A stretch of 44,047 nucleotides of DNA from Bryobacterales bacterium. GTDB lineage: Bacteria; Acidobacteriota; Terriglobia; Bryobacterales; Bryobacteraceae. Under the pieces are notes generated by a model that saw only the letters and a list, made by a program, of their open reading frames with translations, did no database searches and had not been told where the DNA came from. Within the stretch, counting starts at the first letter, position 1. The number at the start of each line of letters is the position of its first letter. Positions 24,028 to 32,436 of this stretch are shown here, one piece after another. A program made the translations under genes and the position numbers. The stretch is from assembly GCA_020847045.1 (NCBI GenBank), contig JADLCT010000096.1:1-44047 (forward strand), given 5' to 3'.

Positions 24028-25273
24028 GAAGCTGCGTCCATCCAGTTTCAGTTCGGGCATTCCGCTGGCGTTGCAGGCCCTGCGGGAACACAAACTGCGC
24101 GCCGCGCTGACCGTGCTGGGCGTGGTGATCGGCACGGGCGCCATCATCGGCGTGGGCTCGATCCTGGCCGGCTTTGACGGCGCGGTGGCCAACGTGATGA
24201 ACAGTTTCGGGGCCGACAAGCTGGTGGTGTTCAAATTCAAGATCGGCTTCCGCATGGGGCGGCTTTCGCCCGAGGAGCGCAACCGCAAGCCGCTGAGCCT
24301 GGAAAACGTCCGGGCCATTCGCGAACGGTGCCCCTCGGTGCGCGCCGTCGCGCCCCAACTGTTCGCGCCCTGGGAGCGGATTCACCGCGTGCGCTACCGT
24401 TCGAACGACATTGCGGACGTGAATTTGAACGGCGTCGAGGAGAGTTTCATTGATGTGGACAGCATCGAGATGGAGCAGGGCCGCTTCTTTACAGCCGCCG
24501 AGGACAGCCATCGGCTGCCGGTGGTGGTGCTGGGCGCCGACGCCGCCACGGCGCTGTTCGGCACTGCGTACGCCGTGGGTAAGGAGATCGACGTGGACGG
24601 CCACAAGGTGGCCGTGCTGGGCGTCATGAAGCGGCCCGCGGCTTCGATGCCGGGCGACAGCGACCGCCGCGTGATGCTGCCCTACCACACGCTGCGGAAA
24701 ATGTTTCCGGGCGCCAGGGAGCATCTGCTGTTCATCTCCGCTTATCCGGGACGCCAGGCGGCCGCGGCCGACGAGGTGCGCACCGTCCTGCGCCAGGAGC
24801 GGCGCGTGAAGTACAACGAGCCGGACAGCTTCTACATCTCCACGCCCGAGCAGATCATCGAGGACTTCCGCAGGATCACCTCCACGACGGCGCTGGTGAT
24901 GATCGCGCTCAGCTCCATTGGGCTGCTGGTGGGCGGCATCGGCGTGATGAATATCATGCTGGTGAGCGTCACCGAGCGCACCCGCGAGATTGGCGTGCGC
25001 AAGGCGATTGGCGCGCGGCGCATCGACATTGTGGCGCAGTTCCTCACCGAGGCCGTGCTGTTGACACTGGCCGGAGGGCTGGCGGGCATGTTGGCCGGCT
25101 ATGGCGTTTCGCTGGCGGCGCGGGCCATGTTTCCCGCCCTGCCTACGCAGGTTCCGTTATGGGCTGTGGTGCTGGGCGTGGCCGTTTCGGCGGGCGTCGG
25201 CCTGTTCTTTGGCATCTGGCCGGCGAGCAAGGCGGCCCGTCTGGACCCCGTGGAAGCGCTGCGTTACGAATAG
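24026..25273 (+). CDS. MacB/FtsX-type ABC permease, second of a tandem pair
   Basis: 415 residues from ATG 24026, preceded by GGAG at a 6-7 nt distance; the frame is open further upstream inside permease 1 and is not used. Layout is the same as its neighbour: helix 1 (AALTVLGVVIGTGAIIGVGSILAGFDGA), periplasmic domain, then MIALSSIGLLVGGIGVMNIMLV and two more helices. The coupling segment ERTREIGVRKAIGARRIDIVAQFL is intact. The pair is a paralogous duplication. In Acidobacteriota fused duplicated permeases without ATPases are known (the ADOP, TIGR03434 type); this unfused pair could work as a heterodimer with an ATPase encoded elsewhere. The operon context with M16-like and LolA-like proteins suggests an envelope role. 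Confidence 0.92.
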   Translation: MKLRPSSFSSGIPLALQALREHKLRAALTVLGVVIGTGAIIGVGSILAGFDGAVANVMNSFGADKLVVFKFKIGFRMGRLSPEERNRKPLSLENVRAIRERCPSVRAVAPQLFAPWERIHRVRYRSNDIADVNLNGVEESFIDVDSIEMEQGRFFTAAEDSHRLPVVVLGADAATALFGTAYAVGKEIDVDGHKVAVLGVMKRPAASMPGDSDRRVMLPYHTLRKMFPGAREHLLFISAYPGRQAAAADEVRTVLRQERRVKYNEPDSFYISTPEQIIEDFRRITSTTALVMIALSSIGLLVGGIGVMNIMLVSVTERTREIGVRKAIGARRIDIVAQFLTEAVLLTLAGGLAGMLAGYGVSLAARAMFPALPTQVPLWAVVLGVAVSAGVGLFFGIWPASKAARLDPVEALRYE

Positions 25274-25311
25274 CGTTCCGAATCCATGGCGGGCGCCGCT
25301 CCGGGAACCTT

Positions 25312-25317
25312 TACACT
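25312..25317 (+). promoter_or_regulatory. Possible -10 element upstream of the M16-like operon
   Basis: TACACT lies 7 nt before ATG 25325, giving a near-leaderless start if used. A similar string (TACACTGAAGG compared with TACACTGGAAGG) recurs at 37617 before the PHP gene. No -35 box is visible, so this is weak. Confidence 0.2.
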
Positions 25318-25324
25318 GGAAGGA

Positions 25325-26845
25325 ATGCATGCAAACCGCAGCGTGAGGGGCCGCCGCGCCCTTGCCGCTGTCCTGTTCACAGGCCTGTTTCTTATGCTGG
25401 CCGCGCGGCTGCCGGGCGCGCTGCGGCTGGATGCCTATGCCGGCGCGGTGCGCGAGTTCACGCTCGCCAACGGCCTGCGCGTGGTGGTGATCGAGGATGC
25501 GGGCTCGCCCGTGGTCGCCGCCTGTTTCACGGCGCGCGGCGGCTATGCCGCCGATCCGCCGGGCCAGCGCGGGCTGGCCAGCCTGACAACGCTTCTGTTG
25601 CAGGAGGGGCCCGCGGACCGGGGCTCGCGCGACATCGCCGGCGAGCGTCTGGCCGTGAAGGCGATGGATGCCGCCGTGGCCGAAGCGCGCGCGGCCGAAT
25701 CGAAACCGGGATCGAGCGGGCTGTATGAGCGCATGCAGTCCGACGTGCGCGCCCGCGTGGCCATCCGCAACGCCGACTCGTTCGTCAGGCCCCGGTTCGC
25801 GGTGAAGGCGCTCGAACACTACGGCATGAACGAGTTTCACGCCGCCACTACGGCAGACTCCATTCAGTGGTGGGTGCGGATGCCCGCCACCCGCGTGGAT
25901 GCCTTCCTTCTGCTGTACGGTGAGTGGCTGCGCGCGCCCTTCCCGCGTCTCGTGTACCAGGCCAAGGAGCGGCGCATGCGCGAGTTCACCGAGGCGGCGG
26001 CAACGGCCGATCAGGCGCTGCGGCGGACGCTGATGGCGGCGGCGTTCGGTCCACAGGGCTACGGTCTGTTGGAGGTGGAGCCGGCGGAGTTGGAGCGGTT
26101 GCAGCGCGCCGGGGCCGAAGCCTATCTGAAGTCGCGGCTGGTAGCCGCGAACCTGACGCTGACGCTGGCCGGCGGCATTACGGAGGCCGAGGCGCGCGCG
26201 CTGGCCACGCGGTACCTCGAGAAGATTCCCACGGGCGCGCGTTGGGACGCGGCGCTTCCTTCCGCCCAGGCGCCCCATGCCGTGCTCGCCGCGCCGCCAA
26301 AGGAGGCGCCCGGCGCCATTGTTGCCGCCTACCGGCGTCCGCCCGAAGGCGACCCTGACGATCCCGTGTTCGACGTGATCGCGCAGCTGCTGCTGGATGG
26401 GCCGTCGAGCCGCATCCGCACACGGTTCCTGAAAGACAATCCATTGTTGACGGGCGTGGCGCCTTCCCTGTCGATGCCCGGCTCGCGGCAGGGCGGCTTG
26501 ATGCTGGCCGTTTTGCCCTATCATCCGTCGCGCGCGCCGAAGGAGTGGACGGCCAAACTAACGGCGTTCTTCGAAGAACTGGGCGGCGCGCCAGTGAGCG
26601 AAAGTGAGTTGGAGGGCGCCCGCCGTTCCCTGGAAGACAAGCTGCTGAACACGCTCGCCGACCCAGCCATGGCGGCGCAGTACATCGGAAGGATGGGTGG
26701 ATGGAAGCAGGTGGTGGCGCTGGTGGAGGCGTGGTCGCGCGTGACGCCGGAGTCGCTGCGCGCGGCGGCCTCACGTTACCTCAAGCCTGAGGTGCGGATT
26801 GTGCTGGAGCCAGGCCTTCCCGCCGCGGCCGGAGAGGTGAAATGA
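25325..26845 (+). CDS. M16-family peptidase homologue lacking the zinc site (first)
   Basis: 506 residues from ATG 25325; another in-frame ATG at 25286 is possible, but the signal peptide MHANRSVRGRRALAAVLFTGLFLMLA starts well from the later one. The M16 fold is clear: EFTLANGLRVVVIEDAGSPVVAA, then the helix GQRGLASLTTLLLQEG where active enzymes have HxxEH. Here those positions read Ser86-Leu-Thr-Thr89-Leu90, so both His and the Glu are missing and it should not be a protease. The second M16 domain (IVAAYRRPPEGDPDDPVFDVIAQLLLDGPSSRI) is intact in outline. It may be the structural or substrate-binding half of a heterodimer. The next gene overlaps in ATGA. Confidence 0.9.
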   Translation: MHANRSVRGRRALAAVLFTGLFLMLAARLPGALRLDAYAGAVREFTLANGLRVVVIEDAGSPVVAACFTARGGYAADPPGQRGLASLTTLLLQEGPADRGSRDIAGERLAVKAMDAAVAEARAAESKPGSSGLYERMQSDVRARVAIRNADSFVRPRFAVKALEHYGMNEFHAATTADSIQWWVRMPATRVDAFLLLYGEWLRAPFPRLVYQAKERRMREFTEAAATADQALRRTLMAAAFGPQGYGLLEVEPAELERLQRAGAEAYLKSRLVAANLTLTLAGGITEAEARALATRYLEKIPTGARWDAALPSAQAPHAVLAAPPKEAPGAIVAAYRRPPEGDPDDPVFDVIAQLLLDGPSSRIRTRFLKDNPLLTGVAPSLSMPGSRQGGLMLAVLPYHPSRAPKEWTAKLTAFFEELGGAPVSESELEGARRSLEDKLLNTLADPAMAAQYIGRMGGWKQVVALVEAWSRVTPESLRAAASRYLKPEVRIVLEPGLPAAAGEVK

Positions 26846-29097
26846 AAATTCGTTGGACTGCTCTCCTGCCGGGTTCTCTCTGTCTGGCCGTGGCGCTCGC
26901 GGCGCAGACGCCGAAACCGGCCGCATCAGGCGCGCCGAAGCCCGCCGCCGGAGCAACGCCACGTCCGGCCGCTCCCTCCGCGCCGAAGCAGGAAGCGCCG
27001 GCCGCGCCGAAACCGGTGGTGCGTTCAGGGCGTCCGGCCGATCCGCCGGTGTCCTATTCTCTGGGGCTGCCCGAGGTATTGCCGCCGCCGGTGAAACTGC
27101 CCGATGCAGCCAGGGAGACCCTGGGCAACGGCATGAAGCTGGTGGTGGCGCGCAACGCCGCGCTGCCGGTGGTGGAGGTGGCGCTGCTGTTTCCCAACGG
27201 TTACAGCCAAGATCCTCCGGGCAAGCGCGGGTTGAACCGCGCCGTGGCCCACAGCCTCCGCTATGGCGGCACGCGCGAACGCGCCGGGCGCGAGATCGAA
27301 GATTTTCTCCTGGAGCGCCACCTGGCGCTGCAGTTCACCGTCGGACCGGTGCTCACCGAGTGGACCGCCCGCTGCCGCAAGGAGGACCTGCCCGCGTTGC
27401 TGAAGCTGATGGCGGAGATGATGGCGCGCCCGGCTTTTCAACGCAGCGCCATCGACGACATCACCGCGCAAATGCGCGCGGCTATTCAGGCGCGGTCCCG
27501 TAATCTGGACATCGCCGGAATGCAGGAGGCCGAGGCGGCCTGGTTCGGAGAACAGTCGCCGTGGAGCCGCCGCTTCACGTACGAGGACATACGGAGCATT
27601 GACCGCGATGCGATTCAGGAGCAGTACAGGGCCACGGTGACGCCCGGGCGCGCGTGGCTTGGCTTCAGTGGAGACATTACGGTGGAGGAAGCGCGCCACA
27701 GCACCGCCGCGACGCTGGGCGCCTGGAACGCGCCCGCCTCAGCGCAGCAGCCCGCTACGCCGCTCCCCGAGGCGCATGGGAAGCTGATCGCAATCGACCA
27801 GCCGAACGCGTTGGAGGCCCGGCTGTTGCTGGCGCTTCCGTGGAGACGGACCGGGGCGCAGCGGCCGTCCGAGGAGCTGGCCGCGCTGGGGATCCTCGCG
27901 GCGCTATTGCAGTCGCAACCGGGCGCCGGCTTGGACACCCTCATGGAAAAGTATCTTTCCGGCGGCGACGCGCCGCGGCTTCTGCCCGGGTTGGGGCTCG
28001 CCGATCTGCCGGTGCTGCAGGCGGCCATGCCGTTACGCCCTCGGGAGGCCGTCGATGGCGCGATTGCTCTGATGAAACGTGTGCGGCAGCTGGCTACGGA
28101 CAAACCTGCGCCGGCGGTGCTGGATTCCGCCAAACGCGCCTTCCTGCGCAACCTTGCCCTGGACTCCGGTTCCCCTCCGGCGCGCTTCCGGATGTTGATG
28201 AGGGCCTTGACGCTAGGCATGGATCCCGGCTATTGGGGCGCCGTGCACGCCGCCACGGCCGCGATGACTTCCGCCGCCTACGCCCAGCGGATCGCGGAGG
28301 CGGTAAAACCGGAATCGGCATTTTATGTTTTAACAGGAGACGAGCGCGATTACCGTTCGGCGCCTTCCGCGGTGGGGCTGCCCGTGGTCAAGGCATCGTT
28401 GACGCCTCCGCCCGAGCCGCCTTTCAAGGCCGACGAGAGCGAGGCCGGACGCGCCCGCGCGGCGGCCCTGCTGGCCCGCGCCCGCAAAGCCATGGGGGGA
28501 GAGGGCCGCCTGGAGGCGGTCACCGACGCCGTGTGGGACTACCGCGCCGTGCTGACGCGTTCTTCGCCCGAGGTGGTCATTGAACAGCACAACCTGTGGC
28601 GCAAGCCCGCTTCGTACCGGCAGGAGCAAAAGGCTTCCATCGGCAGCGGCGTCAGCTTCTTCGACGGCAAACTGGGGTGGGTGCACAACGGCCGCAACCT
28701 GAACAGCCTTTCGCCGCTGGTGGCGCGGCAGTTCCGCAACGAAGTCATCCGTCTGCTGTTCCGCTTGGTGCGCGCGGATCTGGAGGAAGGCTACCGCGTG
28801 GCGTACGCCGGGCCGGGGCAGGTGCAGATCACGTCTCCCGAAAAGTATGTGGTGGAACTGGCGCTCGATTTCGATACCGGGCTGCCCGAACGCCTGCGAT
28901 TTCTCGAGCAGCGTCCCACCGACGGCGCCTCCATTCACGTCGAGGAGCAGTTTTCCGGCTTCCGCGACGTCTCCGGCGTACTCATGCCGCACCGGATTAC
29001 CGTCAAACAGAATGGACGGGAGTTCGCCGAGTTTACTTTGCAACAGATGCGCTTCAATACGGGACTGACGGAAGAAGAGATCGGCAGGCGGCCATGA
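26842..29097 (+). CDS. M16-like protein lacking the zinc site, fused to a LolA-like domain (second)
   Basis: 751 residues. A signal peptide (LLPGSLCLAVALAAQ) is followed by an Ala/Pro linker with APKP-type repeats (about residues 24-63). The M16 part begins ARETLGNGMKLVVARNAALP; its catalytic helix reads GKRGLNRAVAHSLRYGG, i.e. Arg133-Ala-Val-Ala136-His137 where HxxEH should be, so the first His and the Glu are gone. Domain two follows to about 540. The last 200 residues (from LLARARKAMGGEGRLEAV) have YRAVLTRSSPEVVIEQHNLWRKP and AYAGPGQVQITSPEKYVVELALDFDTGLPERL, resembling the LolA-like half-barrel of outer-membrane lipoprotein-sorting proteins. It overlaps the next gene in ATGA. M16-LolA fusions are rare in my knowledge; a carrier role is a guess. 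Confidence 0.87.
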   Translation: MKIRWTALLPGSLCLAVALAAQTPKPAASGAPKPAAGATPRPAAPSAPKQEAPAAPKPVVRSGRPADPPVSYSLGLPEVLPPPVKLPDAARETLGNGMKLVVARNAALPVVEVALLFPNGYSQDPPGKRGLNRAVAHSLRYGGTRERAGREIEDFLLERHLALQFTVGPVLTEWTARCRKEDLPALLKLMAEMMARPAFQRSAIDDITAQMRAAIQARSRNLDIAGMQEAEAAWFGEQSPWSRRFTYEDIRSIDRDAIQEQYRATVTPGRAWLGFSGDITVEEARHSTAATLGAWNAPASAQQPATPLPEAHGKLIAIDQPNALEARLLLALPWRRTGAQRPSEELAALGILAALLQSQPGAGLDTLMEKYLSGGDAPRLLPGLGLADLPVLQAAMPLRPREAVDGAIALMKRVRQLATDKPAPAVLDSAKRAFLRNLALDSGSPPARFRMLMRALTLGMDPGYWGAVHAATAAMTSAAYAQRIAEAVKPESAFYVLTGDERDYRSAPSAVGLPVVKASLTPPPEPPFKADESEAGRARAAALLARARKAMGGEGRLEAVTDAVWDYRAVLTRSSPEVVIEQHNLWRKPASYRQEQKASIGSGVSFFDGKLGWVHNGRNLNSLSPLVARQFRNEVIRLLFRLVRADLEEGYRVAYAGPGQVQITSPEKYVVELALDFDTGLPERLRFLEQRPTDGASIHVEEQFSGFRDVSGVLMPHRITVKQNGREFAEFTLQQMRFNTGLTEEEIGRRP

Positions 29098-29897
29098 ACC
29101 GCCGCCAGTTGCTCGCTCTGATTCCCGCCGCCGCGCGGGGGCAGAGCCAGGCCATGCGGCGCGGCCGTGAGCTTGTCGATCAGGTGCTGGCGGCCTTGGG
29201 TGGCGAAAAGTTTCTGGCCATGCAGGACCGCACAGAGTCCGGCCGCATGTACTCTTTTTACCGCGAGCAACTGCGCGGTCTGGCCAAGGCCACGCTCTAT
29301 ACGCGTTACCTGACGCCGCCCGGCGGCCCGGCCGGGGGCAAGATGTATTTGCGCGAACGGCAGAGTTTTTACCGCGATCCCAAGAAAGAGGATTACGCGA
29401 TTCTGTTCGACGAAACCAAGGGCTGGTCGATCACCTACCGCGGCGCGGCGCCGCTGCCCGAGGAGACCACGGCGCGCTTCCACGACACCACGCTGCGGAA
29501 TATTTTCTACCTCCTTCGCCAGCGGTTGCGGGAGCCGGAAATGATCATCGAGTACAACGGGCGGGAGATCATCGACAACGTTCCCGTGGATCGTGTCACC
29601 TTCACCGATTCGGCGAATACGAGCGTGGCGGCCGAGTTCCACACCTCCACGCATCTGCCCGTCCGGCAGGTATTCTACCGGCGTGATCCGGTGACGCGCG
29701 AGCGCCGCGAAGAGGTGACGCGCTTTGACAAGTACCGCGATGTGGGCGGCGTGATGTGGCCGTTCACGTTGCAGCGCGAACGCGATGGCGAACGCATCTT
29801 TCAGCTTTACTCGGAGAGCGTGAAGATCAACAACGATCTTACGGACACGCTGTTCACGCTGCCCGAAGACATGAAGGTTCTACCGCCTCCGCGGTAG
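29094..29897 (+). CDS. Exported LolA-like protein
   Basis: 267 residues from ATG 29094 (ATGA overlap with the previous gene); the frame is open upstream but lies antisense or out of frame to that gene's end. The N-terminus MNRRQLLALIPAAARGQ is a twin-arginine-like signal. The mature protein starts RRGRELVDQVLAALGGEKFLAMQDRTESGRMYSF and includes KMYLRERQSFYRDPKKEDYAILFDETKGWSITYRG and TSTHLPVRQVFYRRDP, which repeat the pattern of the LolA-like domain at the end of the preceding protein (GG-x-x-F/L near the start, a hydrophobic beta-rich body, then FDKYRDVGGVMWPFTLQR). It is probably periplasmic and may bind a lipid or lipoprotein. The operon ends here. Confidence 0.85.
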   Translation: MNRRQLLALIPAAARGQSQAMRRGRELVDQVLAALGGEKFLAMQDRTESGRMYSFYREQLRGLAKATLYTRYLTPPGGPAGGKMYLRERQSFYRDPKKEDYAILFDETKGWSITYRGAAPLPEETTARFHDTTLRNIFYLLRQRLREPEMIIEYNGREIIDNVPVDRVTFTDSANTSVAAEFHTSTHLPVRQVFYRRDPVTRERREEVTRFDKYRDVGGVMWPFTLQRERDGERIFQLYSESVKINNDLTDTLFTLPEDMKVLPPPR

Positions 29898-29911
29898 GGC
29901 GGGCGCGGCGG

Positions 29912-30994
29912 TCACGGCGGTCCGAGCCTAACCAGAGGGTCGCCCACCACGATGTTCATCCAACCGAGCGCCGGTATGGCGATGTAGTAGCTTTCGGCCA
30001 GATTCCGGCCGCCCAGATAAGCGGGGAACAGCAGTTCGGGCCGGGGCGTGTAGGCGAGGTAGGGCTCGGCGGTGTGGCCCGAAGCGCCGGTGGCGCCTTC
30101 GGCGATCAGATCCGCCGTCAGCGATTGCGGCGAGCCGGCGAACTTTTGCGTGAAGTCCCAACCGGCGGGCGGCCGGCGGAAGGTGCGTCCATTGCTCGAC
30201 ACAAACTCGGTGGCGATGCCGCCGGGCAGCCACTGAAAACCTAATGCACGCCGCTTCCGGTTGTGGTCGTTCGAGCCCCATGAGGCATATCCGATCACGT
30301 TGCGGCGGCCGTACCAGACCTCGCTCGTCTGCTCGAGCAACGACCGGCCTGGCGGAAGAAAGATGTGCGCGTCCCGCAGCCATGCCTCGCCCGGAACGTC
30401 GGAGCCCTCCTTCATGTCGAGGTAGACGACGCCCCGGTTGCGCGCGGCCAGTCCGCGGTCAATCATGCCCTTGACGGTGGCCACGTCATAAGCGGCGAGG
30501 CGCGTCACCAGAAAGATGGGAAATGCGCGATGCGTGAATGGCGTGTCCGTCTGCCGGAACATGGGATTGGCTTGTGGACCAGCGATGTCCACACGCAGCT
30601 TTTTCATGCGCGCATACAGGAGCGCCAGTTCGGAGTCGACGCTGGCGCCAGTGGAATCGCGGCCTCCCGGCCCTCGGATATGCAGCGGCACTCCGAGCGT
30701 GGTCACCAGGTAGAAGATCTGTTCCTCCAGATTCCGCTCCTGCAAACAACGGCGGACCGGCGCTTCCACAGCTCGCTCATACTCGTCGCGGCCCATCACT
30801 TCGGTGGCGGGCGCCGCGATGAGGCACACCTGGCGGTCTGGAATCTTCCGCCGCGCGGCGTAATAGGTGGCGATCGCGCCCGATTCCGGACTGTTTTTGT
30901 TTACCACCAGCAGCACCCGCTCGGGACCCTGGCACCAGGCGGCCGGGTGCGTGAACACGGCCAGCCACGCGAGGAATGCGCCGCAATGCCGCAC
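29912..30994 (-). CDS. TIGR03790-family exported protein
   Basis: 360 residues from a GTG start at 30994, which gives the signal peptide MRHCGAFLAWLAVFTHPAAWCQ; an in-frame ATG at 31099 would add 35 non-signal residues and is less likely. RVLLVVNKNSPESGAIATYYAARRKIPDRQVC is the family's opening, and YLVTTLGVPLHIRG, VSSNGRTFRRPPAGWDFTQKF and YLGGRNLAESYYIAIPALGWMNIVVGDPL follow. Homologues are common in Acidobacteriota, Planctomycetes and some Deltaproteobacteria, with function unknown. It is probably periplasmic or surface-exposed. It is divergent from the LysR gene, sharing the region that contains the TGGTATGAT element. Confidence 0.85.
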   Translation of the reverse strand: MRHCGAFLAWLAVFTHPAAWCQGPERVLLVVNKNSPESGAIATYYAARRKIPDRQVCLIAAPATEVMGRDEYERAVEAPVRRCLQERNLEEQIFYLVTTLGVPLHIRGPGGRDSTGASVDSELALLYARMKKLRVDIAGPQANPMFRQTDTPFTHRAFPIFLVTRLAAYDVATVKGMIDRGLAARNRGVVYLDMKEGSDVPGEAWLRDAHIFLPPGRSLLEQTSEVWYGRRNVIGYASWGSNDHNRKRRALGFQWLPGGIATEFVSSNGRTFRRPPAGWDFTQKFAGSPQSLTADLIAEGATGASGHTAEPYLAYTPRPELLFPAYLGGRNLAESYYIAIPALGWMNIVVGDPLVRLGPP

Positions 30995-31064
30995 GTTAGC
31001 GGGAGAGCCTTTCGCGGAGGGTTTGGGCGGGAAGAGCGTGGCGCGGCGGCGCGGGCATGCCTCA

Positions 31065-31073
31065 TGGTATGAT
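31065..31073 (+). promoter_or_regulatory. Extended -10 promoter for the LysR gene
   Basis: TGGTATGAT matches an extended -10 (TGn then TATGAT). It is 41 nt before the LysR ATG at 31115, giving a leader of about 35 nt. As a divergent region it would also be the natural site for LysR autoregulation. No -35 is clear. Confidence 0.45.
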
Positions 31074-31114
31074 CGCGGAATCAAGTCCGCAACAGCCATC
31101 CGGCCGTACCTGGT

Positions 31115-32041
31115 ATGGACCTAGACCAACTGCGCACCTTTCTCGAAATCGTGCGGCTGAAGAGTTTTTCCAAGGCTGCGCAGACCTGCTTTCGCACCCA
31201 ACCCGCCATCTCGGCCCAGGTCCGGCAACTGGAACAGGAGTTGAACGCCCCTCTGTTTGAGAGGCTGGGCACGAGGATCGCGCTGACTCCGGCCGGGCGT
31301 ATCTTCGCCGAATACGCCGAACAGCTTCTCGACCTGCGCCGCCGCGCCCAGGATGCGATCAACGAACTGGACCGCACGCCCAAGGGCGAACTGGTGATCG
31401 CCGCCAACGAAGCCACCTGCATCTACGTTCTGCCCGAGGTCTTCTCCGAGTACAAGCAGTTGTTTCCGAATATTCAGTTGCAGGTGGAGCGCAGCTACGG
31501 CTCGGCCATCGTGGAAGCCATCGTGAACAACCAGGCGGACTTCGGCGTGACGCAAATGCCCGTCGCCGAGAAGCGTCTTCAGGTGGCGCCCATTCACTCC
31601 GATGAGATCAAGCTGATCGTGCCCGCCGGCCATCCCCTGGCGGCCAAGCCGCATATCCTGCCGCGCGACCTGCCCGGCCAGCCCCTTCTGCTGCCCAAGA
31701 GCGGCACCACGCGGGCGCGGTTGAACGAGTGGCTGGAACTGGTGGAGCCGGACCTGCAAATCTCCATGGAGCTCGACGCCACCGAGATGACGAAGCGGTT
31801 TGTGCTGGCGCGCCTGGGCATCAGTTTTCTGGCCGCCTCGCACTGCATCGAGGAGGTGGAGCAGGGTCGCCTGGTGGCGGTTTCGCTGGGTCCGGAGCCT
31901 TTGATCCGCCGTCTAGCGTTGGTCTACCGGAAAGATAAGTCACTTTCCAAGGCGGCTCTCGGGTTTATCCAGGTGATGCTGGAACATTCCGACGAATCGC
32001 CCGCAGGTTCGCGTGTACCGCGAGCGGTGAGCGGCCGATAG
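31115..32041 (+). CDS. LysR-type transcriptional regulator
   Basis: 308 residues. The N-terminal winged helix (DLDQLRTFLEIVRLKSFSKAAQTCFRTQPAISAQVRQLEQELNAPLFERLGTRIALTPAG) is a canonical LysR HTH, and the effector domain runs from about residue 90 (ELVIAANEATCIYVLPEVF). LysR regulators usually control a divergent gene and themselves; the divergent gene is the TIGR03790-type protein. The downstream tail-anchored protein follows after 18 bp and is probably cotranscribed. The small-molecule effector cannot be deduced. Confidence 0.93.
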   Translation: MDLDQLRTFLEIVRLKSFSKAAQTCFRTQPAISAQVRQLEQELNAPLFERLGTRIALTPAGRIFAEYAEQLLDLRRRAQDAINELDRTPKGELVIAANEATCIYVLPEVFSEYKQLFPNIQLQVERSYGSAIVEAIVNNQADFGVTQMPVAEKRLQVAPIHSDEIKLIVPAGHPLAAKPHILPRDLPGQPLLLPKSGTTRARLNEWLELVEPDLQISMELDATEMTKRFVLARLGISFLAASHCIEEVEQGRLVAVSLGPEPLIRRLALVYRKDKSLSKAALGFIQVMLEHSDESPAGSRVPRAVSGR

Positions 32042-32059
32042 GGTAGAGTAGAGACACAG

Positions 32060-32416
32060 ATGAGCAAGCTGATGCAGAAGGTCTCCACGATCGTGGTGGG
32101 CGCGGGCGGTTCCGTGCGCACCTACCGTTCGCTGGATGAGGTGCCCCCCGCCGTACAGGAACAGATGGACCGCGCGTTGTCCGGTGAGAATTCGGCGACG
32201 CTGCTCATCGCCGACGAACGCGGACGGCAGGAGATTTTGAAATCGCTGCGCGGGCAGGAGTCGGAATTGGATTCGCGGCTCATCTCGGCGCTGTCCACGC
32301 GGCGCAAGGAGCCGGAGGCTCCGTCCCGCTGGCGGCTCTCCACGCGGGGTTGGATCGAGTTGGGCGTGCTGTCGCTGCTGGCCGTTCTCGCCTGGTTAAT
32401 CGCTGCCTGGCGGTAA
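32060..32416 (+). CDS. Hypothetical tail-anchored membrane protein
   Basis: 118 residues. The soluble part (SKLMQKVSTIVVGAGGSVRTYRSLDEVPPAVQEQMDRALSG, then LLIADERGRQEILKSLRGQESELDSRLISAL) is followed by a linker and a single C-terminal helix (LGVLSLLAVLAWLIAAW) ending in Arg. The arrangement suggests a tail-anchored inner-membrane protein facing the cytoplasm. I recognise no family. It lies 18 bp downstream of the LysR gene on the same strand. Confidence 0.72.
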   Translation: MSKLMQKVSTIVVGAGGSVRTYRSLDEVPPAVQEQMDRALSGENSATLLIADERGRQEILKSLRGQESELDSRLISALSTRRKEPEAPSRWRLSTRGWIELGVLSLLAVLAWLIAAWR

Positions 32417-32436
32417 CGCGCCCCGGGCCCTCGGGA

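Noticed and set aside
26905..27030. Ala/Pro-rich repeats as a possible tandem-repeat or CRISPR-like element
   Set aside because: The pattern is a protein linker (APKP-type) after a signal peptide; the DNA repeats are irregular with no spacer structure.
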